NCBI GenBank assembly: GCA_929113105.1
Contig: OV816024.1
Location: 26,474,747 to 26,538,746 of the forward strand
Origin: Agrypnus murinus
Lineage: Eukaryota; Arthropoda; Insecta; Coleoptera; Elateridae
Length of the DNA stretch: 64,000 nt
Direction: 5' to 3'
Within the stretch, counting starts at the first letter, position 1, and each line of letters begins with the position of its first letter. The notes beneath the pieces are model-generated. The model was not told the origin of the DNA, ran no database searches, and saw nothing but the letters and a program-made list of their open reading frames with translations. Of this stretch, positions 26,846-38,661 are shown in pieces. The position numbers and the translations under genes were made by a program.

Positions 26846-29681
26846 ATACTTTTTCAACAAAACTTAACAAGACGCACTTTCCTGGGCACAAACATTTTTG
26901 ATTTCTAAAAAATTGTCACTCCACCCTATTGAACATATCTAACCGAACGTTCTCGTTCTCGTATCGAATCGTTTTCGTTCTTCACTTGTGATCAAATATT
27001 ATTATAACGTATACGTATTATTGTATATATCAGCACAAGCTAAAGTAACATCCCAAAAAGAAACTTCCGTAAATTGTCATTATAAAATAATTACAGGGAC
27101 GGCTTAGTCTAATACAGTCTAATTTTTAATTTTTGTTGGTTAATTCCATGGATTTAAGAGAAGCTTAATTTTATTTATACAAAAATGGTTCGGGTTACTT
27201 TAGTTTTTATTAAAGATTACATTAAAAGGTTATTTTTAAAAAAACAATACTAAAGCTCTACATCCAGGTTAAACCAAATTAAAAAAAAAATGTTACAAAT
27301 CCGATTATAGGGTGCCGTAATAAATTTTAACAGCTATATTCAAATCTAGCTGCATAATTTTTAATCTGGACCTAAGTGCTGTTACCTTCACAACGTCAAT
27401 TAAGGGAAAATGCTATCTCCCCTAACTGATCATAAATCTTCCCTCTTCTCGTATAGGTAAGTGTAGTGGGTATTCGTGACGTCGAGATTTAGTTCTGTAC
27501 ATTTTATAACGGGCGACGTTGTACAAAATAATATTCATTTAAAGGCATAGTCATTATTAAAGAGAGAATCCCATAGGGCAGTTAATAATTTTAGTACTTT
27601 CATAGTTAACAATTTTTGGAACATTAAATTTAAGGTACGTTGACATTATTTTAGAAGCCAAGCAATGTTACTGGTACAGGATTTAATGATTTATTTATTG
27701 AAGTATCCACCTATCAGAATTTTTCTTGTTATTCTCTGTATTTATTACTGTGAACTTACTTAATTTTAAATTCAAGAGATATTTTCCTTTACCTTATGTA
27801 TAAAGTATGTCGGAGTGAGCTGAGTCTGTAGGTCTGTGGGCCCTTTTGCTTTGAAATTTATGATAAAAATAATATCCTCTTCTATACGCTGGAAGAATAT
27901 TTTTTCCACATTATGAGTCCTCTCATGAGGAAAGCTAGTTATTCTCGAGTTTGAAAGAATTATTACCTGAATACCTTTTTCCTTCCAAATTCCTCGCGCG
28001 TTATTGATCACAACCGTGAAACATCTGAAATGGTTTATACCCTTTTCCTCCTCGTCTAACAGAAATTTTTGAATTTCATTTTTACACGAAATGTTCGGGA
28101 AAATTTCAGCTATTATTTCTCTTCAAGAAACTGTTTGCACTCAATAGTTTATTTTGTAAGAGAATATCCAATACAGTTGACCAATACCTTCTTCTTTATT
28201 ATTTTACTTTTTTCTGCCAAGTAATAAATACTTGTTCCGCAGGGCAAAGTTCCAGATATCCGCTTTTTTCTTTTTGTACTTCCTTCACACGTGAACGCTT
28301 TTCCGCTATTTGTTCGTATTTACGACACACTTCATTATCTCATATCTCTGTTTCACTCCAGTATTTTCCCCATTAGCGTGAAATAGAGCGCTTAATAGAT
28401 TAAAAAAGAAACCACTTACACCACTTATGACGAACTTGAAAAAATCGTTTTATCGTACTTACTTTCTTCCTAACTTTATAAATCTTTCAGTACTGTTCTC
28501 TTTTAAACACTTCTCAAAAACATCAGTTCTATCAATGTTTTTATTTCAAAGACGCAGGTTGCTTTATATTTTCACCGCTGACAGCAGAGCACGCAACACA
28601 CAAAAGTAAAAACGTAGTGTACCTAAAAAGAAAGAATGTAAGAAAATGTTCCAGCTTTCTTTTTGACCATTTAGTTCTCTTCTTTGTTCACGACACAGGA
28701 AGGAAAATTTTTGTGAGTTGCTTTTTTCTGCTTTGGGAAAACCTCAAGGAGGAACGATATACCCGCTAAGACCACCACCCCCGCCAGGGACGGCACAAAT
28801 ATTTTTTTATTCGTGACTGATGACTGATTTTATTCGTACATGAAACATTAAATAAAGTCCAGCAGGAAACTAGCCTTAACCTTTATAACAGTAAATTATT
28901 CTACTTGCTTTAAGTACGTTGCTGATTGGCAAATATTCGCATCACGACTGCAGGAATGGTGTTAGATGTTCTCGCCTTTGCACCCTGCCACACCTGCATT
29001 ACCGAAGATACAAACACCTTTACCGCACGCTTACATAGCTTAGACAACACTTTACAGGCGCTTCTGTAGCTTGTTCTTTACCAAATACGCGAGTATTTGA
29101 GGTTCGTAAATATATCACAGCCAATTATATTCCTTTGGAAGCTGTCGACTAGATAGTCCTTGTTATCTGTTTGATCATTATCTTTGGATCGAACATACTG
29201 ATCGTTATTTTGCAGGTATTAGTTGGAAATAGAAACTGTGGCAATAAAATGCCAGGACAATACTATAAACTGCCATGCTGTAAAATTAATAGCATTTGTT
29301 TTAGCCTGAAACTATTAGGAGATGAAAATTTACATAGATTTAATTAATTTGAGTTTAACGCTAAAAATAAATTAAACATGTTTGATTAAAGCTGTTATAA
29401 ATATACGTTCCTGAAGCGATTTATTTTACCAATCTAAGCTATCTTATGGAAAATAGTGTAAAACTGGCTTAACTAATTGAGCTAACGAGAAAAAAATCTT
29501 AAATAGTGGTACGAATGAATATTCCAGTTATTCTAAATTATAAAAGCGTTTATTGAAAGTGGAGTGGGATCGATTTTCAACAAGAATAGAAGTTAATACT
29601 AGATTTATAAATAAACCACGTTTAATAAAAATAATTAATTAATAATTTAATACAAAACTTGTCCGAAAACTGCTATGGTAC
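26846..29681. other. AT-rich stretch without a recognisable gene
   Basis: Frames at 27,772-28,011 (minus) and 28,427-28,609 (plus) have no recognisable domain. I see no repeats of note. Confidence 0.55.
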
Positions 29682-29866
29682 TGTTGTGAACGACTCACAA
29701 CTCATATATTTTTGCATAGATACGAAATGGTACTAGGCAACGCGTATCAATAAACTATAAGAGTCAAATAAATAATTCATAGAAGTAAATCTGCGTTTTA
29801 TTTCCTTCTAGAAGAATTAATGAATATAGCCCTAACACAACAACCACAGTGTTAAAACGCTATATA
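29682..29866 (+). repeat. probable 5' LTR of the second Ty3/gypsy element
   Basis: TGTTGTG at 29,682 is mirrored by CACAACA at 29,836-29,842, a perfect 7-bp inverted terminus. TGGTGACCCC, a form common as a gypsy primer-binding/leader start, begins at 29,867. The LTR may end at 29,842 or just before the TGG. It is short, with AATAAA-type signals near 29,750-29,770. No second copy was found downstream, so the call rests on these termini and on position. Confidence 0.55.
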
Positions 29867-29886
29867 TGGTGACCCCACGTTCCTGA
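29867..29886 (+). promoter_or_regulatory. candidate tRNA primer-binding site
   Basis: TGGTGACCCCACGTTCCTGA starts with TGG, the complement of a tRNA CCA end, and lies between the LTR and the gag frame. The priming tRNA cannot be named. Confidence 0.45.
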
Positions 29887-30124
29887 AGAAGAATTTGGCA
29901 GTATTGGTCTTTGCCTGCTGCATTGAATTCTCCAGGTGAACCACATCTAGTTATTCCTGCGTCATCTGTCATCGGCTGCTACTCGACTTCTGTCATCGTA
30001 AGATCCTGCTTCGCTTGCGTGACTTGTCGTGGCTGGCTGAAAGTGACCGTTGGAACCAGAACTAGTACTTCTTTCTGATCCGATAAGTTTCAAATTTTAT
30101 TTACTTTAATATTTAATATTTAAA

Positions 30125-31201
30125 ATGGCGACTGTCAAAGTTCCATTTCCAGTTTTTACGAGTAACGATATCGACCTATATTTTATTTTGGTAGAACGAT
30201 ACTTTGCTCGTATGCTGATCAACGATGAACTAGCCAAATATAACTTATTAACCCTAAACTTACCTTTCGACGTTTTAGGAGCTCATCGCGACCTAACTAT
30301 TAACCCCCCAAGACAAAGACCATACACTACCTTAAAACAGGCAGTGATAAAATCTGTCCTAGGGCCACGAGAATCTCGAATTAATAATCTTTTGGAGACT
30401 CTTCAATTCTCTGGTAGTGTCAAAGAACTACTCTTTGACATCCAAAAATTGGATCTGGGCTTGACTGAGGAATTAACCAGAGATTTTTTAATAGCCAAAC
30501 TACCATCAGAACTCAAAATTCAATCCTTAAATTTCAATGACTTACCATTAATATCTTTTGTAGAGAGATTAGATATAATTTATTCTATGCAAAAGGCACC
30601 AAAACCTGCAACTACTCCTGCATTAGAAGCTAAGCTGGACAGTTTGACGACCAATCTTACTACCATTTCCAATGAGCTTTCTACTATGAACAAGCGACAA
30701 TTTCCTGTAGCTCCCACCATCTCTCCGAACCCCCAAAATCCTCAGCATTTCAATAAACGCCATTCCATGCCTTCGGGAAATGCCAATTCCCCATTTCCCA
30801 GGGTTAATTCAATACCTCTAACTTCTTCTTTATCAAGCACTTGTCCTTCAATCTTTTTGCAGGACCTAACCTACAAAATTAATTTTGTGGTTGAGAGTGG
30901 TGCGAATTATTCGATTTTACCCACCCACGTTGCAGTTTCCTGTAAACAAAACATCACGCCTGCCAACCTTTCATTTATGGCAGTGAACAATACGTCAATT
31001 TCTGTGACAGGTATTGTAACTTTGAGGTTACATTTTCCAATTCCTGGCCTACCGCCATGCCCCTGGAAATTTTATGTCGCTGACATATCTACAGCCATTC
31101 TAGGCCTGGATTTTTTGCAGCGGCACAACCTAACTATTGACTGGTTTTCTCGACGAGTCATTTGCACGACAGATGTCAAGCTCGCTCGAACCCGCAGCTG
31201 A
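30125..31201 (+). CDS. gag-pro: Ty3/gypsy gag-protease reading frame
   Basis: 358 codons from the first ATG after a 240-bp leader. Residues about 1-160 resemble the short gag of arthropod gypsy elements: NPPRQRPYTTLKQAV, SVKELLFDIQKL and FLIAKLPSELK mark the core helices. Residues about 165-230 are a polar linker. No CCHC knuckle is visible. Residues about 245-345 are a retropepsin: a core FVVESGANYSILP and a C-terminal ILGLDFLQRHNL. The catalytic position that should be Asp-Ser/Thr-Gly is Glu-Ser-Gly, which should abolish activity if the base is correct. The frame ends at TGA inside the first unit of a tandem repeat. The same frame reopens at 31,226 for 77 codons and then overlaps pol. Confidence 0.85.
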   Translation: MATVKVPFPVFTSNDIDLYFILVERYFARMLINDELAKYNLLTLNLPFDVLGAHRDLTINPPRQRPYTTLKQAVIKSVLGPRESRINNLLETLQFSGSVKELLFDIQKLDLGLTEELTRDFLIAKLPSELKIQSLNFNDLPLISFVERLDIIYSMQKAPKPATTPALEAKLDSLTTNLTTISNELSTMNKRQFPVAPTISPNPQNPQHFNKRHSMPSGNANSPFPRVNSIPLTSSLSSTCPSIFLQDLTYKINFVVESGANYSILPTHVAVSCKQNITPANLSFMAVNNTSISVTGIVTLRLHFPIPGLPPCPWKFYVADISTAILGLDFLQRHNLTIDWFSRRVICTTDVKLARTRS

Positions 31202-31410
31202 GGTTGTCAATTTCCAGCTACAACAGTGAATCCTCTCACTGACTGCTCTTCTCAGCGGGTCATTTGCACGGCAGATGCACCTGAACTCGCAGTCGAGGTT
31301 CCACAACCCCCCCAGTTAAGACTAACTGCTCTTCTCAGCGGGTCATTTGTACGGCAGATATCCAGCCCGCCCGAAATCGCAGTCGAGGTTCCACAACCCA
31401 CCAAGTTAAG
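31142..31410 (+). repeat. three tandem units of 83-102 bp at the protease/RT junction
   Basis: Units begin near 31,142, 31,244 and 31,327. Each runs from a TTCTC...GTCATTTG(C/T)ACG block through a GCAG(C/T)CGAGGTT block; the last two units are closely similar and 83 bp apart. The array sits exactly between the protease and reverse transcriptase domains. It repeats the codons for the protease C-terminus (RRVICTTD, then QRVICTAD and, in another frame, the same DNA again). Confidence 0.85.
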
Positions 31411-31452
31411 ATTGGCACTAAACGAAAAATATTTTCCGCACAGGCTAATGTT

Positions 31453-33375
31453 TTGACTCTACCTTCCGAGTCAATCGTTACTCCTGCGATTTCTTCCCCT
31501 CTTCTTCCCTTACCTTCAAACATTAACGTACACTCTTCAGGTACTGTTAGCAACATGTCTAGCAATCTTGATGTTTATAGCAAGATGCTAAACACACACT
31601 TCCCGGAACTTTTACGTAAGTTCGACTACCATCAACCAGTAACACATACTGTAGTCCATCACATTGACACGACCGGCCCTCCAGTTAAAGCACGCTGTCG
31701 CAAACTGAACCCTAATCATCTTTCTTTTCTAGAAGATCATCTTAATGAGCTCTTGGACGCTGACGTAGTACAGCGGTCATCGTCTAGCTACGCCACGCCA
31801 ATTCACATCGTCGGAAAACGAGCAGTAGGCGCAGCAGAGGCACTACCTCCTGGTGACGACCAAGACATCTCAGCCCGCATCGCCCCAACAGACAGTTATC
31901 GCTTGGTTGGCGATTATAGAAAACTTAATTCAGTGACAGTACCAGACCGTTACCCTATTCCTTTTTTAACGGACTTTACAAGAAAACTTGCTGGTGCAAC
32001 CATATTCTCGAAGCTAGACCTCAAAAAGGCCTACTTCGCAATACCAATAGCGGCAGAAGACATTCACAAGACTGCTATTATCACACCTCTGGGACTCTTT
32101 GAGTTCAAACGGATGTGTTTCGGACTACGGAATGCAGCCAGCACTTGGAGTCGTTTCATAGACACTGTGTTATCAGGGCTTCCATTTTGTTTTTCTTATC
32201 TAGATGATATATTAGTCTTTAGTGCTGATTCGCAGCAACATATTGAACATTTACACCAAGTGTTTTCCCGATTAAAAGACAATGGCCTAATTATTAACCT
32301 ACCAAAGTGTCTCTTTGGAGTCAATGAGCTCGATTTTTTAGGACATCATGTTAATACACGCGGTATCAAACCAATGGCTTCCAAAGTCCAAGCTATAATT
32401 GATTACCCATTGCGTTCAAGTCAGAAAGCACTCCGCAATTTTATTGGATTAATTTCGTATTACCATAAATTTGTACCAAACTGTGCGAAAATTTTGCCAC
32501 CGTTAAGCTCTATTGTTATTGCTGGTAAAGTTTCGCTAAAGCCAGTCCAATTAAATCATGAACAAATAGAAGCCTTTAGGCACGCGAAGAATGCTTTGAT
32601 TACCGCTACTTTATTGGTACACCCGCGAATTAATAACCCTATCAGTATAGCTGCAGACAGTTCGTCTTCCACTATAGCTGGAGTATTACAACAGTTTGAA
32701 GATGGCATGTGGAAACCACAAGCTTTCTGTTCCCGGAAGTTAACCACCACAGAGCAAAAGTACAGTATTTTTTCTCGAGAACTTCTCGCAATATATTTTG
32801 CTTTAAAGAAGTTTCGTTACTACGTTGAGTGCAGAGACTTTCAAATCTTTACGGATCACAAACCTTTGTGTACAGCGATCAAAAATAATGGTGATCAATA
32901 TTTACCACGTGAGTTTAGACAACTAGAGTTTATTTCTCAATTCACGACTGACCTCCAATATATCAAAGGTCAAGAGAATATTCCGGCGGACGCTCGGACA
33001 AGAGTTAATCTTATTAACGTCCCTGGATCTGATCTCAATTACGACGAAGTCGCGCTATCTCAAGAACAAGATCCCGAGTTAAACCAGCTCCGATCTCGTA
33101 GTAATTTTCAATTCATTTCCCTTCAAACTGCCAACAAATCAAACCTCTGGGTGGATGTTAGTACAGGACAACCACGACCCTATATCCCGCTCAAATTCAG
33201 GTATTCCTTATTCCAACAATTACACAACATCGAACATCCTGGCATCCGTGCTACTAAAAGATTGATTACTCAGAGATATCTGTGGCCATCTGAAACAAAC
33301 ATTATTTTAACACAAAAAAACAACAAAGCCCCGCGATTGCGCGTCAGTGAAACAAACGTTATTTTCCCAGACTAA
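31453..33375 (+). CDS. pol: Ty3/gypsy pol: reverse transcriptase, RNase H, integrase N-terminus
   Basis: 640 codons, open from a TTG; the frame is minus one relative to gag and overlaps it near 31,450, so expression by frameshifting is plausible. Reverse transcriptase occupies about residues 80-300: motif A LDLKKAYF (D189), FGLRNA, and the catalytic YLDD at 249-252, all intact. Between the PIHIVGK and YRLVGDYRKLN blocks lies an extra loop of about 25 residues not usual in this family. RNase H spans about 385-500 with acidic residues D402, E443 and D468. An integrase zinc-binding start follows (H-x3-H in HNIEHPGIRATKRLI), but the frame breaks off before its cysteines at YLWPS. The final 25 codons read into unrelated, partly duplicated DNA. 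RT and RNase H look intact; the element cannot integrate alone. Confidence 0.92.
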   Translation: MTLPSESIVTPAISSPLLPLPSNINVHSSGTVSNMSSNLDVYSKMLNTHFPELLRKFDYHQPVTHTVVHHIDTTGPPVKARCRKLNPNHLSFLEDHLNELLDADVVQRSSSSYATPIHIVGKRAVGAAEALPPGDDQDISARIAPTDSYRLVGDYRKLNSVTVPDRYPIPFLTDFTRKLAGATIFSKLDLKKAYFAIPIAAEDIHKTAIITPLGLFEFKRMCFGLRNAASTWSRFIDTVLSGLPFCFSYLDDILVFSADSQQHIEHLHQVFSRLKDNGLIINLPKCLFGVNELDFLGHHVNTRGIKPMASKVQAIIDYPLRSSQKALRNFIGLISYYHKFVPNCAKILPPLSSIVIAGKVSLKPVQLNHEQIEAFRHAKNALITATLLVHPRINNPISIAADSSSSTIAGVLQQFEDGMWKPQAFCSRKLTTTEQKYSIFSRELLAIYFALKKFRYYVECRDFQIFTDHKPLCTAIKNNGDQYLPREFRQLEFISQFTTDLQYIKGQENIPADARTRVNLINVPGSDLNYDEVALSQEQDPELNQLRSRSNFQFISLQTANKSNLWVDVSTGQPRPYIPLKFRYSLFQQLHNIEHPGIRATKRLITQRYLWPSETNIILTQKNNKAPRLRVSETNVIFPD

Positions 33376-36300
33376 ATTACATTTATAATCTTCAAAATCT
33401 TCAAAATCTTTAACGGTAACTGTACTACTCAAACATAAACAAAGTACGTTGCACGATGGACGTCGAAAACTCATAAGAACTTCAAAATATTTATAATTAC
33501 GATACGTAATGCTCAAAATTGCCACAGCTTGAGATCTTATCTTTGCAAATTTAATTTCAGGTCGCAGGTATTGCTTCCAATAGCTTCAAATTGTAAAGGA
33601 ATAGATAAAGGTTTAAGACATAAGAAAATGCATATTATAAGGGCGCCATCTGATTAGGAAAGTAAAGTCATTTTTAAAAAAATATTGACTCGATACCAGT
33701 AACCATTAACTGGATCAGATCTAATAAATTTAATTTGATTTTTATTTATTCATAATCGGTTGTGTCAAAGTTAGATTTAGTAAAATATTTAAAGACTTTC
33801 ATAAATATATGGTCCTGAAATATTCAGATTAATTAGATTGAATTATAAGTTTATTTAAAACCAACAAAATAAAAAAGCTTTCATATAAAGCATCGTAGTA
33901 AACAATAATAATAATAAAAGGCCAATAATATTTAATATACAATGATAATTCTCTTATATTAACATTGACAAAATAAAATTCATAAGGTTACAATACCTTC
34001 GTCGATTAATTCACTCCAACATCACCTTACAAAGTAATTAATACAATATTGCCTTTTAAATTTGAACAAACACTTCTCACCAAGCTCGACCGCCTGATGA
34101 AACAGAAGAATCTGGAAATACCCTAAATTCTGATATGGCTGCAAAATCCATAAACCAAGAAATTAAAGTTCGGTATAATTGTCTTTTTGTAGAACTGATT
34201 TTTAATTAAGTTCCCTTTTTAATTAACTGTATTTTGATCAAAGCAGATCAATCATTAAAACTGAAAATGCCTCTACTAAACGTTAACTGCACTGTAAATT
34301 ATTTATTAAGTTTCGGTAAGCGCGATTCCAAATTAATCACTTAAATTTCCTTGTATTTTTCACTTGTATTTTTCACAACTTTTAAAGAACGGGAAACTTT
34401 ATAGTTTGGTTAACTAACAGATATGATATCTTTCGAAACGCAGATGTGTTTATTTGAAATTTACCAATAAGCACGTACAAGGAAATCATAAATTAAGGCT
34501 AGATAGATTTTAATGATATTTTTTCATAGAATTTCAACTTAAGAATATTTAAAATGTACGTTCACATCAATCACATGAAATCGCTGGTCTTTTAAATTTA
34601 GGGGACAAATTCATTCGAGAATATACTTTTTCACAAAAACAAGAGATGGTAAATGCTAACATGTGCAAAAACGGTACCTTAGTTTAAAGCGAAGTCTATA
34701 GATTTTTCTAGAAATAATTTTATTAGTCTGGAGTATTTCTTTTTTTATCATTTATACAAATAAAATTGCATTTTTCGGAAGTTAAAAAAATGAACTGTTA
34801 CAGTACAACAAACATCACGTGATCTCAAATCTACTTAAAGATCAGCCTGGACGGGTATAGCCTTGACAAAATAGTTTACTAGCGTAACCATAATAAATAT
34901 AAAAAATAAACGTTATTAGCATAGTGTATAAACCTTAACTATATATAATATCAGCGCCAATACTAGAATTTGGGTAATGTTTAGAACTATATTGAGATGT
35001 AATAAGTCCATCTCATTGAAAATTTTATTGAACGATAAGATCGTAAATGTGAAGACAATTATTTCACATATCAAATTAAAATAAAAGATGGATATGCTAG
35101 GTGCTAGGCATAATTAATCTAAAAGCTACATATTGGGTCACAGTTAGGCTCATCAATATTTAAAATAGGAATCAAGAATAGAATTTCATGCAAATATAAC
35201 CGCAATTCATATGTAATAAAAGGTTTGATTTTTAAAAAAGGATATCAATCATTTATATTGTTTTATGATAATACATGTTTATACAACCCAAGTTACATAT
35301 TGGGATTGTTTTTCATTTGTAGGGAAGATGTAATCTTCTTGTTTAAATATAGAGTCTACGATCTTTAACGTGTTTATGAAATTAAAATCCGTGAGAAGAA
35401 TGAACAGCTGAGTGGAAATTGTGACGCCATAAAAATCCTTCGCGTTGCGATTATTTTGAAAATGTGTCAGTGTTGGCATTTGTTTTTACAAAACCTATAA
35501 AAGTTGGAGCCAAATATAACAAAGTCAGTCGATTAAAAGCATCTAGCGAATATATGCTTGACTCCAGATTTAAAATCTGTAAATTAAGTTGGGTTATGTT
35601 ATTATCATATGTTTGACCGTGTGTCATGTCAATAAACAAAACATAAGGAAGATTGAAATAATTTCTAAGTGTTTAGCTGAACAGTTAAAAAAGTTAAAGA
35701 AGATTTTATTATTGTTCAACAACTATATGGAAGTGTGAAAGTGTTATTTTTAAATAAATTCTGGAAGAATTTATTTTCCATTATCGATTTCTGGAATTGA
35801 CGTTTTCACAATAAGAAATCATTTGACAGATGTAAATGCAGTGATACCAATAGCGAATAGAATTTGATGGAAATTCTATTTACATTATATACCAGGTTGG
35901 TCGAAATAAAAGGTTTTTAATTTGATTTGCCAGTAATAAAATTTATAAAGTTTATCTGAATAATTTCAGAATCATATTGTTTAACCTTAAAGGTTTTTAA
36001 GAGAAGTTATTCTTCATAAATAAAACAATTCAATTTCTCTTTTATTAAAATTTATTTTTCATAAAGTAAAGTATTTAAACATTTGTGAATATTTTTATCT
36101 GATTTTGATTTGTGTTAGTTTGTTCAAGTGAAGAACTGTAATAGCCCTATGTCAGGCTATTACCACTATTTAACACACTTGAGCAAGATTGGGAATTAAG
36201 TTCCTAATTGATTTATTGTTCTAATTTGAATAATTTTCTTTTTATTAACTTTTAATTTGAATTTCCATTTATTTTCTTAAATTAAATAAATATTGTGTTT

Positions 36301-36771
36301 TTCAAGTTATTCATGTGTTTAATTGATGTACATACAAGCATCCATTACTTTTTCTCTTCATATTTAGAGTTTAGCCAGTGATTGTCCAGTTGCAGAAGCC
36401 CAAGTGTCTGCAATATAAGTTTTTCTTTTCTTTCAGGTATAAGAATCAATAAGATTTTAATAATTCAAACAATTCATGCTCTATCGAATAAACCCTGAGT
36501 TAGCCGATTGGGAAAAGGAAAAATATCTGGGGTGTATTTTTATTTTGTTTTATTTTAATTCACCGCATATATTTTATGTTTGCCTTGAACGTGTGGCATA
36601 TAATTTATCAAGTTAAATACACCGCAATATAGTCATGAGCAAAATCCCAAACATGAACAAAATCCCAAACATGAGCAAATAAGCCAGCAAGTGTGAAGAT
36701 AATTAAGCAATGTAAAGGTAAGGTAAAGGGTAAAGTAATAGCTATTTACACTCGAATGCGGTAAGTCGAAC
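33376..36771. other. AT-rich stretch without a recognisable gene
   Basis: Only frames under 70 codons. No integrase remainder and no 3' LTR of the preceding gypsy element are recognisable, so that element was cut off at about 33,310. I see nothing else. Confidence 0.55.
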
Positions 36772-36844
36772 TTTACAGGGCGACAACTTTGTTTAAGGCA
36801 CGAGACCGTAGGGCGAGTGCCTTATTAGTTGGAGCCCTGTAAAA
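36772..36844. repeat. 73-bp palindrome
   Basis: TTTACAGGGC faces GCCCTGTAAA at the outer ends, and AACT...TAAGGCAC faces GTGCCTTA...AGTT inside, around a 15-base loop. Together this is a long hairpin with two small internal bulges. It may be a tiny foldback element or the end-to-end fusion of two transposon termini. Confidence 0.7.
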
Positions 36845-37311
36845 TGACTTGACGCATGAGATTTGTATAAGATTTTTTGGCCGACAAGTTTTATAGAAAA
36901 TAAAAAAAAATAATTCAAAACATGCACATAATAGTGTGCTCTTGGATGACATTTGTAGTTTCCAAACGTACAATAGATGGCGCTGCGGCGATTTAAATTA
37001 ATTAAATTTTAATTTTTTCTATTAAAGCCCGAAATATTTTTAATAATAACTTAGGTAACATGTATTTTATTACATAAACTTAATTATTACAAGAATAGTT
37101 GGTTTCTTAAATATCTCTAATTGCCCAGTGTTTTTTAGTATTTTTACCACATTCGCTTGTCATTTTACGACATCATGCGTAAATATGAAGCTACAGTTGA
37201 CGTAAACAAAACTGAAACAAACGTTTTAAAATACAGGAGGCCAAAAAGTATATATCTTTGTTCTTTGCTTATTACTTGCTTAGAGTAGTTTTTTGGGAAT
37301 TACTCGAATTC

Positions 37312-38512
37312 TATACCTTTTCAACTTCAAAATGAGACCAATCAACTTCAAAACGAGCCTAACAAACTCCAAATTGAGAGTAAACAACTTGAAATTAAGA
37401 TGAACACATTCAAACTGAGAATGAACACATTCAAATTGGGACCAAGGGCATACAAATTGGAACTAACCAATTTCACATTGATAACAAACACATACAAATA
37501 GGGATCAAACAATTTCATATTCAGATTAGTCAAATTGAGACAGAACAATTGTAAATTAATTTCACGTTGGAAATAATTAAGATTTATTGATTTAGAATCA
37601 AAATATAACACAACAAAAACAAGTGAAGATATTTATTATACACAAGATCTTCGATCACTGATAATGATCATATTGATTAGGTTTAGTACATCGGAAATAA
37701 ATATTTGGACATTTGCGGCATATTTGGCACAATTGTTAATATTTATTGCACATATTTATGTTTTCCAGCTGGCAAAGACGAAATTCAGTTTGAGATGTAT
37801 TTCCCGTCTTCATCAGCTAAAATTTGTGGTAAGGCAGATCTCTTTTAACAGCAGCTTCAAAACTGGATCAGGAAAATTCAATCGGATTGAACATTGGACT
37901 GAAAGGGCTCAATCTTAATAAGCGGTGGTTGATAAATTCCTTCTTATTGAACACTTCTTCGAAGTGAACCAACACTACATGCGACTGATACAGGTTTTGA
38001 GCAGCAACCGCGTACAAATTTTTTAACCTCTTCCTTCCTAAAAGCACCTCTTTTTACTTCGTGGTGATTCAATCCCATATTACTTATGCAATCAATAACA
38101 TGGCAACTGCTCTCCAAGCTGCCTGCCGAAATGTAACTGCACCGGGTTCTTTTTTTGGGACGTCCTTGGCTTTGCCTGACAAACAGATTAAAAGCTAATA
38201 TTAATTTGCTTTATGTAATACATAATTAATTTCACTCTTCACCTAACACTACGTACTCGTACGTAATCAAAACAACTGTTGATTCCGGATTGTTTATTTC
38301 TCAATTTGATATTGTTTGGTCCCAATTTGTATGCGTCTATCATCAATTTGAAATTGCTTGGTTCCAATCTGTATAGGTTTGGTGCCAATTTGAATATGTT
38401 TATTCTCATTTTGAATGTGTTTATCATAATTTGAAGTTGATTTGTCTCAATTTGAGTTTGTTTGGTCTCTATTTGAAGTTGATTGGTCTCATTCTGAAGT
38501 TGAAAAGGTATA
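37312..38512. mobile_element. foldback element with arms built of 21-bp repeats
   Basis: Ends are a perfect 16-bp inverted repeat, TATACCTTTTCAACTT. Inward from the left end (to about 37,570) is a degenerate 21-bp tandem unit, of the type CAAATTGGGACCAAACACATT. Inward from the right end (about 38,280-38,500) the same unit runs in the opposite orientation. The roughly 700-bp middle is non-repetitive. Arms of short tandem repeats in inverted orientation are the defining structure of Drosophila Foldback-type elements. Because the unit is 21 bp, translations show seven-residue repeats; these are by-products. Confidence 0.75.
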
Positions 38513-38661
38513 TACCTTTTCAAGTTTAAATTGAGAATAATCAAATTCAAATTAGAAATAAACACTTTGTGTTTATTGCCACAATGCGTTTATTCTCAAT
38601 TTGAAAGTGTTTATTCCCAATTTGAATTTGATTATTCTTAATTTGAAGTTGAAAAGGTATA
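38511..38661. mobile_element. miniature copy of the 21-bp-repeat foldback
   Basis: It begins with TATACCTTTTCAAGTT joined head to head with the end of the preceding element, sharing the GGTATATACC junction, and ends TTGAAGTTGAAAAGGTATA at 38,661. It is 151 bp, itself an imperfect palindrome, with the same CAATTTGAA units. Confidence 0.7.

Noticed and set aside
37348..38565. Seven-residue repeat proteins on the minus strand resembling coiled coils
   Set aside because: Direct consequence of the 21-bp DNA repeat in the foldback arms; no start context or promoter.
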